64,000 nucleotides of DNA from DATAOG01 sp963753685 (GCA_963753685.1 CAVWDE010000022.1:1-64000); one strand, 5' to 3'; positions 18,430-27,882 are shown, counted from the first letter of the stretch. Translations and numbers: made by a program. Notes: generated by a model not told the origin, from the sequence alone.

Positions 18430-18897
18430 ATGACCACACTCCACATTAATGGCCGCGCCGTCACCATCGAGGTCGAGGACGATACCCCGCTGCTCTGGGT
18501 GATTCGCGACGTCGTCGGCCTCACCGGCACGAAATTCGGATGCGGCAATCTCATGTGCCGCGCCTGCGCCGTGCATGTGGGCGGTCGGCCGACCCGCTCC
18601 TGCATAACGTCCGTCGGCAGCGTCGGTGATGCCGAGGTCACGACGATCGAGGGGGTCGACCCCAATGGACAGCATCCCTTGCAGAGAGCCTGGGTCGAGT
18701 TGCAGGTGCCGCAATGCGGCTATTGTCAGTCGGGCCAGATCATGCAGGCAGCTGCGCTGCTCGCCGATTTCCCGGAGCCAGCCGATCAGGACATCGATGC
18801 CGTCATGGCAGGCAATCTTTGCCGCTGCATGACCTACCCCCGCATCCGCGCTGCCATCAAGCGCGCGAGCCAACTCGGAGGCGGAGCCCATGCCTAG
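18430..18897 (+). CDS. 2Fe-2S subunit of xanthine dehydrogenase-family hydroxylase (IorA-like)
   Basis: 155 residues and intact. The plant-type 2Fe-2S cluster site is GTKFGCGNLMCRACAVHVGG with a fourth Cys in TRSCITSVG. The second cluster site is CGYCQSGQIM with NLCRCMTYPRIRAAI. This matches the small subunit of isoquinoline 1-oxidoreductase and related aldehyde or nicotinate hydroxylases, which passes electrons from the molybdopterin site to a cytochrome c. It ends inside the start of the large-subunit gene (8-base overlap). Because both partner genes are broken, it is probably an orphan now. Confidence 0.88.
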   Translation: MTTLHINGRAVTIEVEDDTPLLWVIRDVVGLTGTKFGCGNLMCRACAVHVGGRPTRSCITSVGSVGDAEVTTIEGVDPNGQHPLQRAWVELQVPQCGYCQSGQIMQAAALLADFPEPADQDIDAVMAGNLCRCMTYPRIRAAIKRASQLGGGAHA

Positions 18898-20096
18898 GTG
18901 GGACGGCCAGCAGCATGCCCTGTCGCGCCGCGATTTCCTGATCGCGATGACCGCGGCGGGCGTCGCCCTCGGCTTCGCCGCGCCAGCCGGCGCCGCGATC
19001 GATCCGGCCACGCCGGGAGAGTTGCCGCGCCCGGTGCCGCCGCTGTTCGAGCCGATCTGTGGTTCGTCATCGACTCCGAGGGCGTGGTCACCGTCAACAT
19101 CATCCGCGCCGAGATGGGCCAGCATATCGGTACCGCGCTCGCCCGCATTCTCGCCGACGAGCTGGAGGCCGCCTGGGACAAGGTCCGCGTCATCCATGTC
19201 GACAGCGACCCCAAATGGGGCGTGATGGTGACCGGCGGCAGCTGGTCGGTCTGGCAGACCTTCCCGATCTTCAGCCGCGCCGGCGCGGCGGGCCGCATGG
19301 CGCTGATCGAGGCGGCCGCGAAGCTCATGGGGGTGCCGCCGGAGGCGTGCCGCGCACGCAACGGCGCGGTCCACGCCGACGACCGCTCTCTCTCGTTCGG
19401 CGAGATCGTGCGCAGCGGCAACCTCACGCGGCGCTACACGCCCGAGGAACTCGAAGCGCTGCCGATCAAGCCCGCCGCCGAGCGCAGGCTGATCGGCCGC
19501 CCGACCGGTGCGATCGACATTCCCGCCAAAACCGACGGCAGGGCCCTCTACGGCATCGACGCCAAGGTGCCCGGCATGGTGCACGCGCGGCCGAAGGTGC
19601 CGCCGACCCGCTACGGCTCGAAGGTGGTCTCGATCGACGACAGCGCCGCAAGGCAGGTGAAGGGCTATCTGCGCAGCATCACGCTCGAAGACCCGTCGGG
19701 CACGGTGCCGGGCTGGGTCATGGTGATCGCCGAGACCCTATCCGGCCGCGATCCGCGCCGCCGATCTGGTCAAGGTGGATTGGACGCCCGGCGAAGGCGC
19801 CGAGGTCTCCGAACAGGCGCTGCAGGACCACGCCACGCGCCTGATCGCCGACCCCGAGACGGGGGCGATCCTCGACACCGGCGGCGGCGACGTCGATGCC
19901 GCCTCCGCCAAGGCGGCATCGAACCTGGAGGCGACCTACACCACCGCGAGCGTGCTCCATTTCCAGCTCGAGCCGATGAACGCGCTCGCCTTCGAGAAGG
20001 ACGGCATCTTCGAGATCCACACCGGCAACCAGTGGCAGAGCCTGATCCTGCCGACCCTCGCCAAGGCGCTCGGTGTGCCCAAGCCGAACCATTTCC
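18890..20096 (+). pseudogene. molybdopterin-binding hydroxylase large subunit (IorB-like), broken and truncated
   Basis: The start at 18890 gives a Tat signal (SRRDFLIAMTAAGVALGFA). A frameshift near 19055 leads to LWFVIDSEGVVTVNIIRAEM and GGSWSVWQTFPIFSRAG, and another near 19745 leads to AIRAADLVKVDWTPGEGAE and FQLEPMNALAFEKDG. Homology stops near 20096 after KALGVPKPNHF, where family members continue for several hundred residues with the molybdenum-cofactor motifs. About half the protein is gone. The frame stays open to 20328 but encodes unrelated Arg/Ser-rich sequence. Intact homologues are periplasmic and hydroxylate aldehydes or N-heterocycles. Confidence 0.8.
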
Positions 20097-21456
20097 GCCG
20101 CCAGTGGCGCAGCCCGTCACGGTGGGCCCGTTCAGTTTGGAAAGTCGGGCCCGCGGCGGTGGGTCTGGCCGAACGCCTGCGCGATGGTGAGAACATCGAC
20201 AGGAGAGCGCGATATTTCTCCCGTCAGGTCTACCAGTCGCTGCATGCCGTGGTGGGCTACGGTCACTGTGGGCAGCATACGGGGGTGAGCCCGTCGGGCT
20301 TGGCACCGCCATCGCAGCCATCATGACGTCGCTGGAGTTGCTCGCACGACTAGCTGTCATTGCTCTGAACGTTGCTCATGACGGCAGGTCCTGGTGCGGT
20401 GTGGCCTTCTGGCGGAGCATTCTCGCCGGGTCGGGTCGCGACCGGTCAAGGCCAGCGTAGCTGCCGGCTCCGCCGGTTGCAGCCTTGACTGGCCGCGCCC
20501 GCCCGGCACACTCGCTGGCAAGAGGCGATGCCGCAGAACCCGGCTCACCCTGAACAACGTTCGTGGTAGCGACAACTAGCCGAAGAGCACCCTCAAGCCC
20601 CATGATGAAGTTTGTAGGATCATCCCGGGAGCGAAAGGGATTCGAATGCTCAGTACTGCAGCTTGGGCGGTGGGGCTCGCTCGGGCGCGCGCATGAGGTT
20701 CTGGAAATCTCCGGTGAAAATTCGGGAATGCAGGAAACGAGCCACCAGGGGGCCGATGCGCCACATGTGACGCATCTGTGCGTCACTTACGCGCCCGAAA
20801 TCAGCGTTTTTGCGGCCCAAATGAGCGGTTTTGGGGCCGGACTCAACGGCTAAGTCGCCAGCATGGCGAAAAACCGTGTGTCCGCAAAGATTTACGCATG
20901 GGGCACAGCCTGTCGCCTGAGGCTACAGAAGTGTCGCATGGTGTGCACTCGTCGGGCGCGCGGAAATTCGTTTTGGGGCGGGAAAATTGGCGGAAATTCT
21001 GGAAATTCGAGGACGACCCGCTGCCCGGCGATCACGAGCTCGCCCCTCGAGAGGGGCGTGGGACGGAAATTCGCATCAATTGCGCGGAGCAGGAAGGCAT
21101 GACCGTCACCGCCTTGGCTTGAAGCGCGTGCTGGTCGCCGGCCGGGACGATGCCGGGCATCTGGAGCGGTTGCCCGTGACGTCTCGATAGATCTGCTCTG
21201 ACCGTTCCTGCGCCCCGCAGACGGGCTCGTCGGGGGAATGCTTGGCTGCGGACCTCGGCCGATTTCGCTAGCCCTACCTGGTTCATCAAGGTATCGTGTA
21301 AAATTGTCTCTTGATCGAACGAAGCTGATGGTGGGCGTGGCAGGCTGAGCCCATCAGTCACTTGTTGACTGCTAGGCTAAGGCGGCGTCCGCAATGCGCG
21401 TCCTCGCCGAACCGCTCTGGGGCGATCGGTTCGAGCAGATCAGGGAGGAAGCCGCG
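20097..21456. other. gene-poor stretch upstream of the ABC importer
   Basis: About 1.36 kb with no gene I can support. The left part is the breakpoint region of the hydroxylase remnant. A perfect inverted repeat, GTGACGCA-TCTG-TGCGTCAC, lies at 20767-20786. From about 20590 to 21120 base composition is less GC-rich than the neighbours. The promoter of the ABC importer should lie in the last 150 bases, but I cannot pick it with confidence. Confidence 0.4.
20767..20786. repeat. perfect 8-bp inverted repeat with 4-base spacer
   Basis: GTGACGCA and TGCGTCAC are exact reverse complements separated by TCTG. No T-run follows, so it is not an obvious terminator. It could be an operator or the end of a lost mobile element. 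Confidence 0.5.
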
Positions 21457-22761
21457 ATGGCCGACGCCGAGCAAGCTCGAAATGGCGACCAAAAAGCGTG
21501 GCGCGGCGGCGGGATCCCGCGTCGCCGGGTGCTCGGCTGGGGCGCGGCGGGCGCCGGTGCGCTCGCCGCCACCATGCTCGCGTCGGCGCCGTGGCGGGCC
21601 GCCTTTGGCCAGGCCAAGCCGTACAAGATCGGCTCGCTCCAGCCGCTGTCGGGGGCCGGCGCCGCCGGCGGCAAGACCGCCCTCGTCGGCACCCAGATGG
21701 CGGTCGACCGCATCAACCGGTCCGGCGGCATCAACGGCCGGCCCGTCCAGCTGATCGTGGCCGACTGCGCCTCCAAGCCCGACGTCGGACGCCGCGAGGT
21801 CGAGAAGCTGATCGTCGAGGACGAGATCGACGTCCACGAGGGCGGCTTCCTCTCCAACATCTGCCTCGCCTGCATGCCCGTCTGGGAGGAGTATCAGATC
21901 GTCAACATGATCGGCGTGTGCCTCGACACGACGATCACCACCACCAAATGCAACCGGTATACCTTCCGGCCGTTCGACTACGCGCCTGCGCAGGCGGTCG
22001 CGTTTGCCCCCTATCTGATCAACAAGCTGGGCAAGAGATGGCACATTGCCTATGCCGACTACGCCTGGGGCCAGTCGACCCGCGACGCCTACGCCGACCA
22101 GATCAAGAAGGCGGGCGGCGAGGTCGTCGGCACCACCGGGATTCCCCTCGGCACGGCCGACATGACGCCGTTCCTGTCCACGATCACCGGCGACTTCGAC
22201 GGCCTGTTCGGCATCTTCTTCGGCAAGGACGGGGTGACGATCGGCAACCAGGCCTTCGACCTGGGCCTGACCAAGAAGTACAAATGGGCCGGCGACGGAG
22301 CCATCGCCGAGTCCACCAACCTGCCGGCCCTCGGCAGCAAGATCGAGGGCTTCATCGGCATCAACCGATACATCCCGGTCCTGGATCCGCCCCTCAACAC
22401 CGCCGCGCACAAGAAGTTCTTCGACGAGGCGGTCGCGCGGCTCAAGCAGATCGATCCGTCCGGCCCCCTGCCCGACCGTTACGTCCAGTCGAACTTCGAG
22501 GCCATGAACGCGCTCAAGCTCGGCATGGAGAAGTCGGGCTTCCAGGGCCGCGACGACACGCCGAAGCTGATCGAGGCCCTGGAAGGGCTGGAGATGAAGG
22601 AAGGCGACGACTTCCCGCAGGGCGACAAGACGCTGCGCAAGGAGGACCATCAGGCCTTCCTGCGCGAGTTCATCTTCGAGATCAAGGACGGCAAGCACCG
22701 GATCGTCGAGGTCGTCCCGAAGGAGAAGACGATGCTCCCGCCAGCCTGCAAGTTCACCTAA
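21457..22761 (+). CDS. branched-chain-type ABC transporter substrate-binding protein
   Basis: 434 residues from ATG 21457, chosen because GGAGG lies 8 bases upstream. The N terminus has a Tat-type signal (RRRVLGWGAAGAGALAATML...). The mature part is a type I periplasmic binding protein: YKIGSLQPLSGAGAAGG, AVDRINRSGGINGRPVQLIV, YAWGQSTRDAYADQIKKAGG. This is the fold of the LivK/UrtA/AmiC group that binds amino acids, urea or amides. It leads a five-gene set (binding protein, two ATPases, two permeases). The ligand cannot be read from sequence. The stop at 22761 is 87 bases before the first plausible start of the next gene. Confidence 0.88.
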   Translation: MADAEQARNGDQKAWRGGGIPRRRVLGWGAAGAGALAATMLASAPWRAAFGQAKPYKIGSLQPLSGAGAAGGKTALVGTQMAVDRINRSGGINGRPVQLIVADCASKPDVGRREVEKLIVEDEIDVHEGGFLSNICLACMPVWEEYQIVNMIGVCLDTTITTTKCNRYTFRPFDYAPAQAVAFAPYLINKLGKRWHIAYADYAWGQSTRDAYADQIKKAGGEVVGTTGIPLGTADMTPFLSTITGDFDGLFGIFFGKDGVTIGNQAFDLGLTKKYKWAGDGAIAESTNLPALGSKIEGFIGINRYIPVLDPPLNTAAHKKFFDEAVARLKQIDPSGPLPDRYVQSNFEAMNALKLGMEKSGFQGRDDTPKLIEALEGLEMKEGDDFPQGDKTLRKEDHQAFLREFIFEIKDGKHRIVEVVPKEKTMLPPACKFT

Positions 22762-22848
22762 CTGACCGGCGACCCCGCCTTCGAAGCGCCCGCCCCGCCC
22801 GTTGCTGGTCGGGGGGGTGTCCGAGCGTCGGTTCTTCGCACCGAGGAT

Positions 22849-23559
22849 TTGACCGTCCGTTTCGGAGGCCTGAGCGCGCTCAACGGCGTCAGCTTCGACG
22901 TCGAGCGCGACGAGATCCGCGCCATCATCGGGCCCAACGGGGCAGGAAAGAGCACCTTCTTCAATTGCCTGACGGGCGTCCTGCGCCCGACGTCGGGGCG
23001 CATCCTGTTCAAGGGTGAGGACATCACGGGGCTGCCCCCCAACCGGATCTCCCAGAAGGGGATCGCCCGCTCGTACCAGATCACCAACATCCTTCCCAAC
23101 GCCACCACCCTCGAGAACGTCCGGATCGCCGCCCAGTCACGGCGGCACCGTTGGGGCCTGCTGGCTCACCACCGCGCCTACCGCGACATCATCGACCAAG
23201 CGGAAGCGGTCCTGGAGGCGGTCGGCCTGCGCGGCCAGGGGGACGAGCTGGCGGCCAACCTCTCGCACGGCGAGCAGCGCAATCTCGAGATCGGCATCGC
23301 GCTGGCGACCGAGCCCGAGCTCCTGTGCCTGGATGAGCCGACGGCGGGGATGAGCGCGGCGGAGACCCATGACACCATGGCTCTGGTCCGCCGGATCGCA
23401 AAGAACCTGACGATCCTGATCGTCGAGCACGACATGCAGGTGGTCATGGGGCTGGCTCACAGGATCACCGTGCTCCACTACGGCCAGGTCCTCGCCGAGG
23501 GCACGCCGGCGGAGATCCGGCAGAACCCCCGGGTGCTGGAGGCCTACCTCAAGACATGA
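22849..23559 (+). CDS. livG: branched-chain-type ABC transporter ATP-binding protein LivG
   Basis: The ABC ATPase has Walker A GPNGAGKST, signature LSHGEQRNLEIG (His in place of the second Ser/Gly, usual for LivG), Walker B LLCLDEPTAGMS and switch His in IVEHDMQVVM. Only a TTG at 22849 offers a start, yet conserved family sequence (VLRTEDLTVRFGG) begins upstream in frame without any ATG or GTG back to the stop of the previous gene. A GTG at 22817 after a G7 run would be natural if one base were restored. So the N terminus is probably affected by a one-base indel or sequence error. The gene ends in a 4-base overlap with livF. Confidence 0.85.
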   Translation: MTVRFGGLSALNGVSFDVERDEIRAIIGPNGAGKSTFFNCLTGVLRPTSGRILFKGEDITGLPPNRISQKGIARSYQITNILPNATTLENVRIAAQSRRHRWGLLAHHRAYRDIIDQAEAVLEAVGLRGQGDELAANLSHGEQRNLEIGIALATEPELLCLDEPTAGMSAAETHDTMALVRRIAKNLTILIVEHDMQVVMGLAHRITVLHYGQVLAEGTPAEIRQNPRVLEAYLKT

Positions 23560-24293
23560 GCGCGCCCGAATCGCCAACCGAGCCCCTCGTCAAGCTCGAC
23601 GACATCCACACCTACTACGGCAAGAGCCATGTCCTGCACGGGGTCTCGCTCGAGGTCGGCAGAGGGGAGGTGGTGGGCCTCCTCGGGCGCAACGGGGTCG
23701 GCAAGAGCACGACGCTGAAGACCATCATGGGCCTCGTCCACCCGAGCCAGGGCAAGGTGCTGTTCGAGGGCATGCCGACCACGCACATGCTGGCCCACCG
23801 CGTGGCGCGGCTCGGAATCGCCTACGTTCCCGAGGATCGGCGGATCTTCCCCCTCCTGACGGTGATCGAGAACCTGCGCACCGGTCTCGATCGCCACGGC
23901 GTGAGCGAGGCCAGGAAGAAGGAGCTGCTGGACAAGGTCTACGACTACTTTCCCGTGCTGGCGGAGCGGCGCCATCAGGCCGGCGGCACGCTCTCGGGTG
24001 GCGAGCAGCAGATGCTCGCGATTGCCCGCGCGATGATGCTCGAGCCCAAGATCATCCTGCTGGACGAGCCAACCGAAGGCCTGATGCCGCGCATGATTTC
24101 CCAGATCCGACAGATCATCGGCGTGCTCAACTGCGAGGGCGTCGCGATCCTGCTCGTGGAGCAGAACGTCCCTTTGACGCTCGAGGCCAGCCGACGGGTC
24201 TACATCATGGAAAAGGGAGCGGTCCGGCACCACGCCATGGCCTTCGAGCTCAGGGCGAACGACACCATCGTGCACCAGTACTTGGGAGTGTAG
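23556..24293 (+). CDS. livF: branched-chain-type ABC transporter ATP-binding protein LivF
   Basis: 245 residues. Walker A GRNGVGKST, Q-loop region then YVPEDRRIFPLLTVIENL (typical of LivF), signature LSGGEQQMLAIARAM, Walker B ILLDEPTEGL, and LLVEQNVPLTLE. Starts in an ATGA overlap with livG, so the two ATPases are probably made in step and form the importer's heterodimeric engine. The C terminus ends with HQYLGV, as in most LivF proteins. Confidence 0.9.
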   Translation: MSAPESPTEPLVKLDDIHTYYGKSHVLHGVSLEVGRGEVVGLLGRNGVGKSTTLKTIMGLVHPSQGKVLFEGMPTTHMLAHRVARLGIAYVPEDRRIFPLLTVIENLRTGLDRHGVSEARKKELLDKVYDYFPVLAERRHQAGGTLSGGEQQMLAIARAMMLEPKIILLDEPTEGLMPRMISQIRQIIGVLNCEGVAILLVEQNVPLTLEASRRVYIMEKGAVRHHAMAFELRANDTIVHQYLGV

Positions 24294-24300
24294 GGCGGCG

Positions 24301-25194
24301 ATGGCCCTCGATCAGCTCCTTCAGGCTATTCCCTTCGATCAACTCTTGATCCAAACGGTGAATGGCATCGTCACCGGCATGATCCTGGCGCTGGTCGCTT
24401 CCGGACTGACGCTGATTTTCGGCATCATGGACGTGGTCAACTTCGCCCATGGCGAGCTGTTCATGTTGGGCGCCTATGTCGGCGTGATCACCCTGGCCGC
24501 CACCGGCAATTTCTGGATCGCCCTCGTCGTTGCCACCCTGACCGTCGCGCTGCTCGGCGCCGCCATTCACGTGATCGTTCTGCGTCCGCTGCTCGGCCGC
24601 CATCCCCTGACCACGATCCTGGCCACCTTCGGCGTCTCTCTGGTCCTGCAGAACTATGCGCTCTGGCAGTTCGGCCCGGTGGCGCGCAAGATCCAGGAGC
24701 CCTTCAGCGGCCACTTCACGCTCTTCTATCTCGACTATCCGTGGTACCGGCTCGTGATCGCGTTCCTCTCGGCCGCAATCATCGGCGCGCTCTGGCTGTT
24801 CCTCAAGTTCGGCACCTACGGGATCTGGATCCGCGCCACGACCCAGGATCGGGTCATGGCTCAGGCCATGGGCATCCCCGTGCCATGGGTCCTCACCTTC
24901 GTCTTCGCCATCGGCGCCGGCATGGCCGCCGCCAGCGGCGTGCTGTTCGGCCCGCTGGTCGGGGTCAACCACGCCATGGGGCTCGATTGGGTGCTGAAGG
25001 CCTTCATCGTCGTCGTGGTCGGCGGCATGGGCAACCTCTGGGGCTCGGTCGCGGCCGCGATCTTCATCAGCCTCTTGGAAGCGTACGCCTCGCTCTGGGT
25101 CAGCCCGGCCCAGGCGGTCATCGCCTCCTTCGTCGTCCTGATCCTCACTCTGCTGTTCCGGCCTACGGGCCTCTTCGTTCCGACCCCCAAATGA
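24301..25194 (+). CDS. livH: branched-chain-type ABC transporter permease LivH
   Basis: 297 residues, mostly hydrophobic, with about eight membrane spans. It contains GLTLIFGIMDVVNFAHGELF, the hallmark of LivH-type permeases, and the conserved cytoplasmic segment WIRATTQDRVMAQAMGIPVP. Starts 7 bases after livF and ends in an ATGA overlap with the second permease. Forms the membrane channel together with LivM. Confidence 0.92.
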   Translation: MALDQLLQAIPFDQLLIQTVNGIVTGMILALVASGLTLIFGIMDVVNFAHGELFMLGAYVGVITLAATGNFWIALVVATLTVALLGAAIHVIVLRPLLGRHPLTTILATFGVSLVLQNYALWQFGPVARKIQEPFSGHFTLFYLDYPWYRLVIAFLSAAIIGALWLFLKFGTYGIWIRATTQDRVMAQAMGIPVPWVLTFVFAIGAGMAAASGVLFGPLVGVNHAMGLDWVLKAFIVVVVGGMGNLWGSVAAAIFISLLEAYASLWVSPAQAVIASFVVLILTLLFRPTGLFVPTPK

Positions 25195-26144
25195 GGAGCC
25201 GCCACACGGTCGTCTATTGGACGGGATTTTCCGTCGTCCTGGCGCTGCTGATCGTAGCGCCGCTCGTGTTGCCGGAGTTCTGGCGCCGCTTCGTGACCGA
25301 GATCCTGATCTGGGGACTGCTCGCCATGTCCTCCGACATCCTGATCGGCTACGCGGGCATGATCTCGTTCGGCCACTCGGCCCTGTTCGGTCTCGGAATT
25401 TACGGCGCCGCCGCCGCCCTGCTGTCGGTGCAGCCGCCCAATCTCTGGCTGGCGATCCTGTATGGGTTGGTCGCCGCCGCGGCCGTGGCTGCTTTCGTTG
25501 CCTACTTCGCGACCCGTCTGCGCGACATCTACTTCGCGATCACGACCTTGATCTTCTCCCAGATCTTCTATGTCATCATCTTCACCTGGACCGCGGTGAC
25601 GGGGGGCGAGAACGGGCTGACCTTCAGCCGGCCGGCGCTGGCGATTCCCGGGCTCTTCTCGGTCAAATTCACCACCACGACGCTGCACTGGTTCGTGCTC
25701 GCCGTGGTGACACTGTCGTATCTGGTTCTGCGGCGCATCACGCAGTCGCCCTTCGGCATGGTGCTGCAGGCGATTCGCGAGAACGAGGCGCGGACCAGGG
25801 CGATCGGCTATCCGGTCCAGCGCTACAAGATCGTGGCGGTGATGCTCTCGGGCCTGTTCGCGGGCTTGGCCGGCGTGCTCTATGCGATCCAGAACCAGTT
25901 CGCAGCACCCGATTTCGTCTTCTTCCTGGTTTCGGGTGAGGTCGTCATCTTCAACGTCATGGGCGGCATCGGCACGCTCGTGGGTCCGATCGTCGGCGCC
26001 GCGTTCTTCCTGCTTCTGCGCGAGGCACTGTCGCGCTTCTTCACCGAATACTACCTGATTCCGCTCGGGCTGATCTTCATCGCCATGGTGATTTTCATGC
26101 CCCAGGGGTTGCTCGGGTTCATGCGGCGCTGGCTCAACCAATAG
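25191..26144 (+). CDS. livM: branched-chain-type ABC transporter permease LivM
   Basis: 317 residues from ATG 25191, which overlaps the livH stop as ATGA. LivM hallmarks are LIGYAGMISFGHSALFGLG, LRDIYFAITTLIFSQIF and the cytoplasmic coupling segment AIRENEARTRAIGYPVQRYK. Multiple membrane spans. Last gene of the importer operon; the downstream DNA is a mobile-element graveyard and no clear terminator is visible. Confidence 0.92.
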   Translation: MRSRHTVVYWTGFSVVLALLIVAPLVLPEFWRRFVTEILIWGLLAMSSDILIGYAGMISFGHSALFGLGIYGAAAALLSVQPPNLWLAILYGLVAAAAVAAFVAYFATRLRDIYFAITTLIFSQIFYVIIFTWTAVTGGENGLTFSRPALAIPGLFSVKFTTTTLHWFVLAVVTLSYLVLRRITQSPFGMVLQAIRENEARTRAIGYPVQRYKIVAVMLSGLFAGLAGVLYAIQNQFAAPDFVFFLVSGEVVIFNVMGGIGTLVGPIVGAAFFLLLREALSRFFTEYYLIPLGLIFIAMVIFMPQGLLGFMRRWLNQ

Positions 26145-26228
26145 CCTCGAGGTGCCGTCGCCCCGGCGCGCTGGACACGCGAGGTTCGGCGCCGCGCATT
26201 CACGGGGGTTCGTCGGGGGACCTGTGGG

Positions 26229-26637
26229 TCGAGGCCCGATGTGACGATGGGGATCAGCCGCGACGGCGGCAAGGCCGCAGGGGTGGCCGCAAGGTGATCA
26301 TGGCGCCGGAGGGCGTGGGGCACCGGCAGGGAAGCCGCGCCCCGACGAGACCCTGATCAAGGCGCTCGTCCGCGCGCACCGCTGGCGGCGGCGGATCGAG
26401 AGCGGTCAGGCGAAGTCGATCACCGACCTTGCGGAGCAGGAGGGCGTCACGGACGCCTACGTCTGCCGGCTCCTGCCGCTCACTTGCCTGGCGCCCGACA
26501 TCGTGGAGGCGATCCTGGACGGGCGGCGGCAGGCGAACGGGCTGAGGCTGGCTGAGATGTTGGGGAACGCGCCGATGGTGTGGCAGGAGCAGCGGAGGGG
26601 TCTGGGGCTCGCGCCGGGCCCCCGGACGGCTGAGTGA
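26229..26637 (+). pseudogene. C-terminal remnant of large serine recombinase
   Basis: Plus-strand frame ending at TGA 26637 encodes PDETLIKALVRAHRWRRRIE, then SITDLAEQEGVTDAYVCRLL and LAPDIVEAILDGRRQANG. That is the typical C-terminal end of proteobacterial resolvase-type recombinases with a trailing HTH. The preceding segment (VTMGISRDGGKA) is in another frame and the catalytic N-terminal part is absent, so only a fragment remains. A second, shorter copy of the same region is at about 29300-29360, sharing 20 identical bases. Confidence 0.65.
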
Positions 26638-26649
26638 CTACGTCGCGGA

Positions 26650-26745
26650 TCAAGCGCTTTGCCACCGGCGGTTGTCGGGGAGGATGGCGTTGAGGATGGT
26701 CGGGAGCTTGCGCATGCAGGCGGTGAGCGCGAGCTTGAGCGGCCG
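26650..26745 (-). pseudogene. IS110-family transposase C-terminal fragment
   Basis: Minus strand encodes LKLALTACMRKLPTILNAIL before a TGA at 26652-26650, matching the very C-terminal end of IS110/IS1111-type transposases (LTACMRKLLTILNAM). Upstream sequence does not continue the protein. Only a scar of the element. Confidence 0.6.
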
Positions 26746-26915
26746 GTGTGCTTGGGGCGTATGAGCCTGCGGGCGGTCTCGCGCCGGGGCACGACGGCGA
26801 GCGCTGCGTGACCCTGCCGTCGCATCTCGGCAGCCGCCGCATCTGGTGTGACAAATGCCTGCTGAGCACGACTGACGGGTTCATGTGCTGAGCTCCAGCG
26901 CGCGAGGAGAGGCCG

Positions 26916-27134
26916 GTGCGACTTTTGGTTCCTATCTCACCGGGAGACCTCTTGGACAGGATCTCCATTCTCACGATCAAGGGAGAACGACTGGGAGGCG
27001 AGCAGCGGACGCATGTCCTCGCCGAGCTCGCCGAGTTGCGCGCCGTCGCGGAGGCTCAGCTACCCATCGGAAGCTGCTTGGAAGAGATCCCAGCCAGCGA
27101 GCAGGACAGCCGTGCCTCGGAGAGACCTACATGA
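26916..27134 (+). pseudogene. DUF6165-family protein, C-terminally truncated
   Basis: The 72-codon frame starts MRLLVPISPGDLLDRISILT IKGER (consensus VPISPGELLDKITIL.IK.ER), which is characteristic of DUF6165. Family members are roughly 130 residues; here similarity is lost after about residue 50. The stop overlaps the start of the next gene as ATGA. DUF6165 genes often sit in surface-polysaccharide clusters, consistent with the neighbour. Function unknown. Confidence 0.55.
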
Positions 27135-27299
27135 AACACATCGCGCTTTGGGGCGGCTGGTATGGCAGCCACAACATGGGCGACCAAGCGTTGCTCCTCG
27201 CAATCACCGATATTCTGGCGGTGGCGGTGGGCGATGTGCGCTTCCACCGTATTCACCGCCAACCCGGCTCACGTCCTTAGCAAGGGCTTATACCAACCC
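27131..27299 (+). pseudogene. polysaccharide pyruvyl transferase-like N-terminal fragment
   Basis: Starts MKHIALWGGWYGSHNMGDQA LLLAIT, the N terminus of CsaB/WcaK-type polysaccharide pyruvyl transferases (GGxGxxNxGD). After VRF a one-base shift is needed to reach TVFTANPAHVLSKG. The frame then runs into the end of the IS630 element near 27290. The remaining 300-odd residues are absent, so the IS probably interrupted or deleted the gene. Confidence 0.6.
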
Positions 27300-27301
27300 C
27301 A

Positions 27302-27882
27302 TTAAGAACTGACCTTTGCCCAATTTAGGGTGGTGAGGGAGCGGATGCGGCCGGGTTCGGCGAGCAGCGCGTTCCAGGCGGCGCAGCAGGCGTCCAGGAT
27401 GTCGTCGTAGCTCGGCCATAGCCGGTGCGAGAGGAAGCGCTCGCGCCGGTACAGCCAGACCCGTTCGATCGCGTTGAGCTCCGGCGAGTAGGAGGGCAAG
27501 AAGACCGGCGTCAGGTTGGCGGGGACGACGAGAGCCTGCGCGACGTGCCAGCCGGCGCGATCCATCAGGACCACCGCATGGGCGCCTGGCGCGACCGCTT
27601 GGCTGACCTCGTCGAGCATCGCCTGCATGGCGGCGGCGTTGACCGCGGGCAGCACCAGGGCGACCCCGGCATCGCGCTGCGGACATACCGCCCCGAACAG
27701 CCAGACCGCCTGGTGGCGCAGGTCGCGCAGCCCACGCGGGCGCACGCCGCGCTCGAACCAGCGCCGGCAGACCCGGCCGGTCTGGCCGACCCGCGCTTCG
27801 TCCTGGAACCAGACCTCGAGCCGCTCCGCCTCGGGATGGTCGCGCGCGACCTCGGCGATCAGGGTCGCGAAGTTTTTTTGAA
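27302..27882 (-). CDS. IS630 transposase, DDE catalytic part (OrfB frame)
   Basis: This frame carries the DDE catalytic core: VWFQDEARVGQ (first Asp), AVVLMDRAGWHVA (second Asp) and PSYSPELNAIERVW (Glu). It has no start of its own and joins OrfA by a -1 shift at a run of seven A on the minus strand (27877-27871), giving ...AAFKKNFATLIAEVARDHPE. The fused product would be about 345 residues, normal for IS630. Stop TAA at 27304-27302. Confidence 0.8.

Noticed and set aside
21358..22698. 446-codon minus-strand frame opposite the substrate-binding protein
   Set aside because: Shadow frame; plus strand has a Tat signal, ribosome binding site and binding-protein motifs.
24861..26141. 426-codon minus-strand frame opposite livH/livM
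   Set aside because: Shadow of two clear permease genes.
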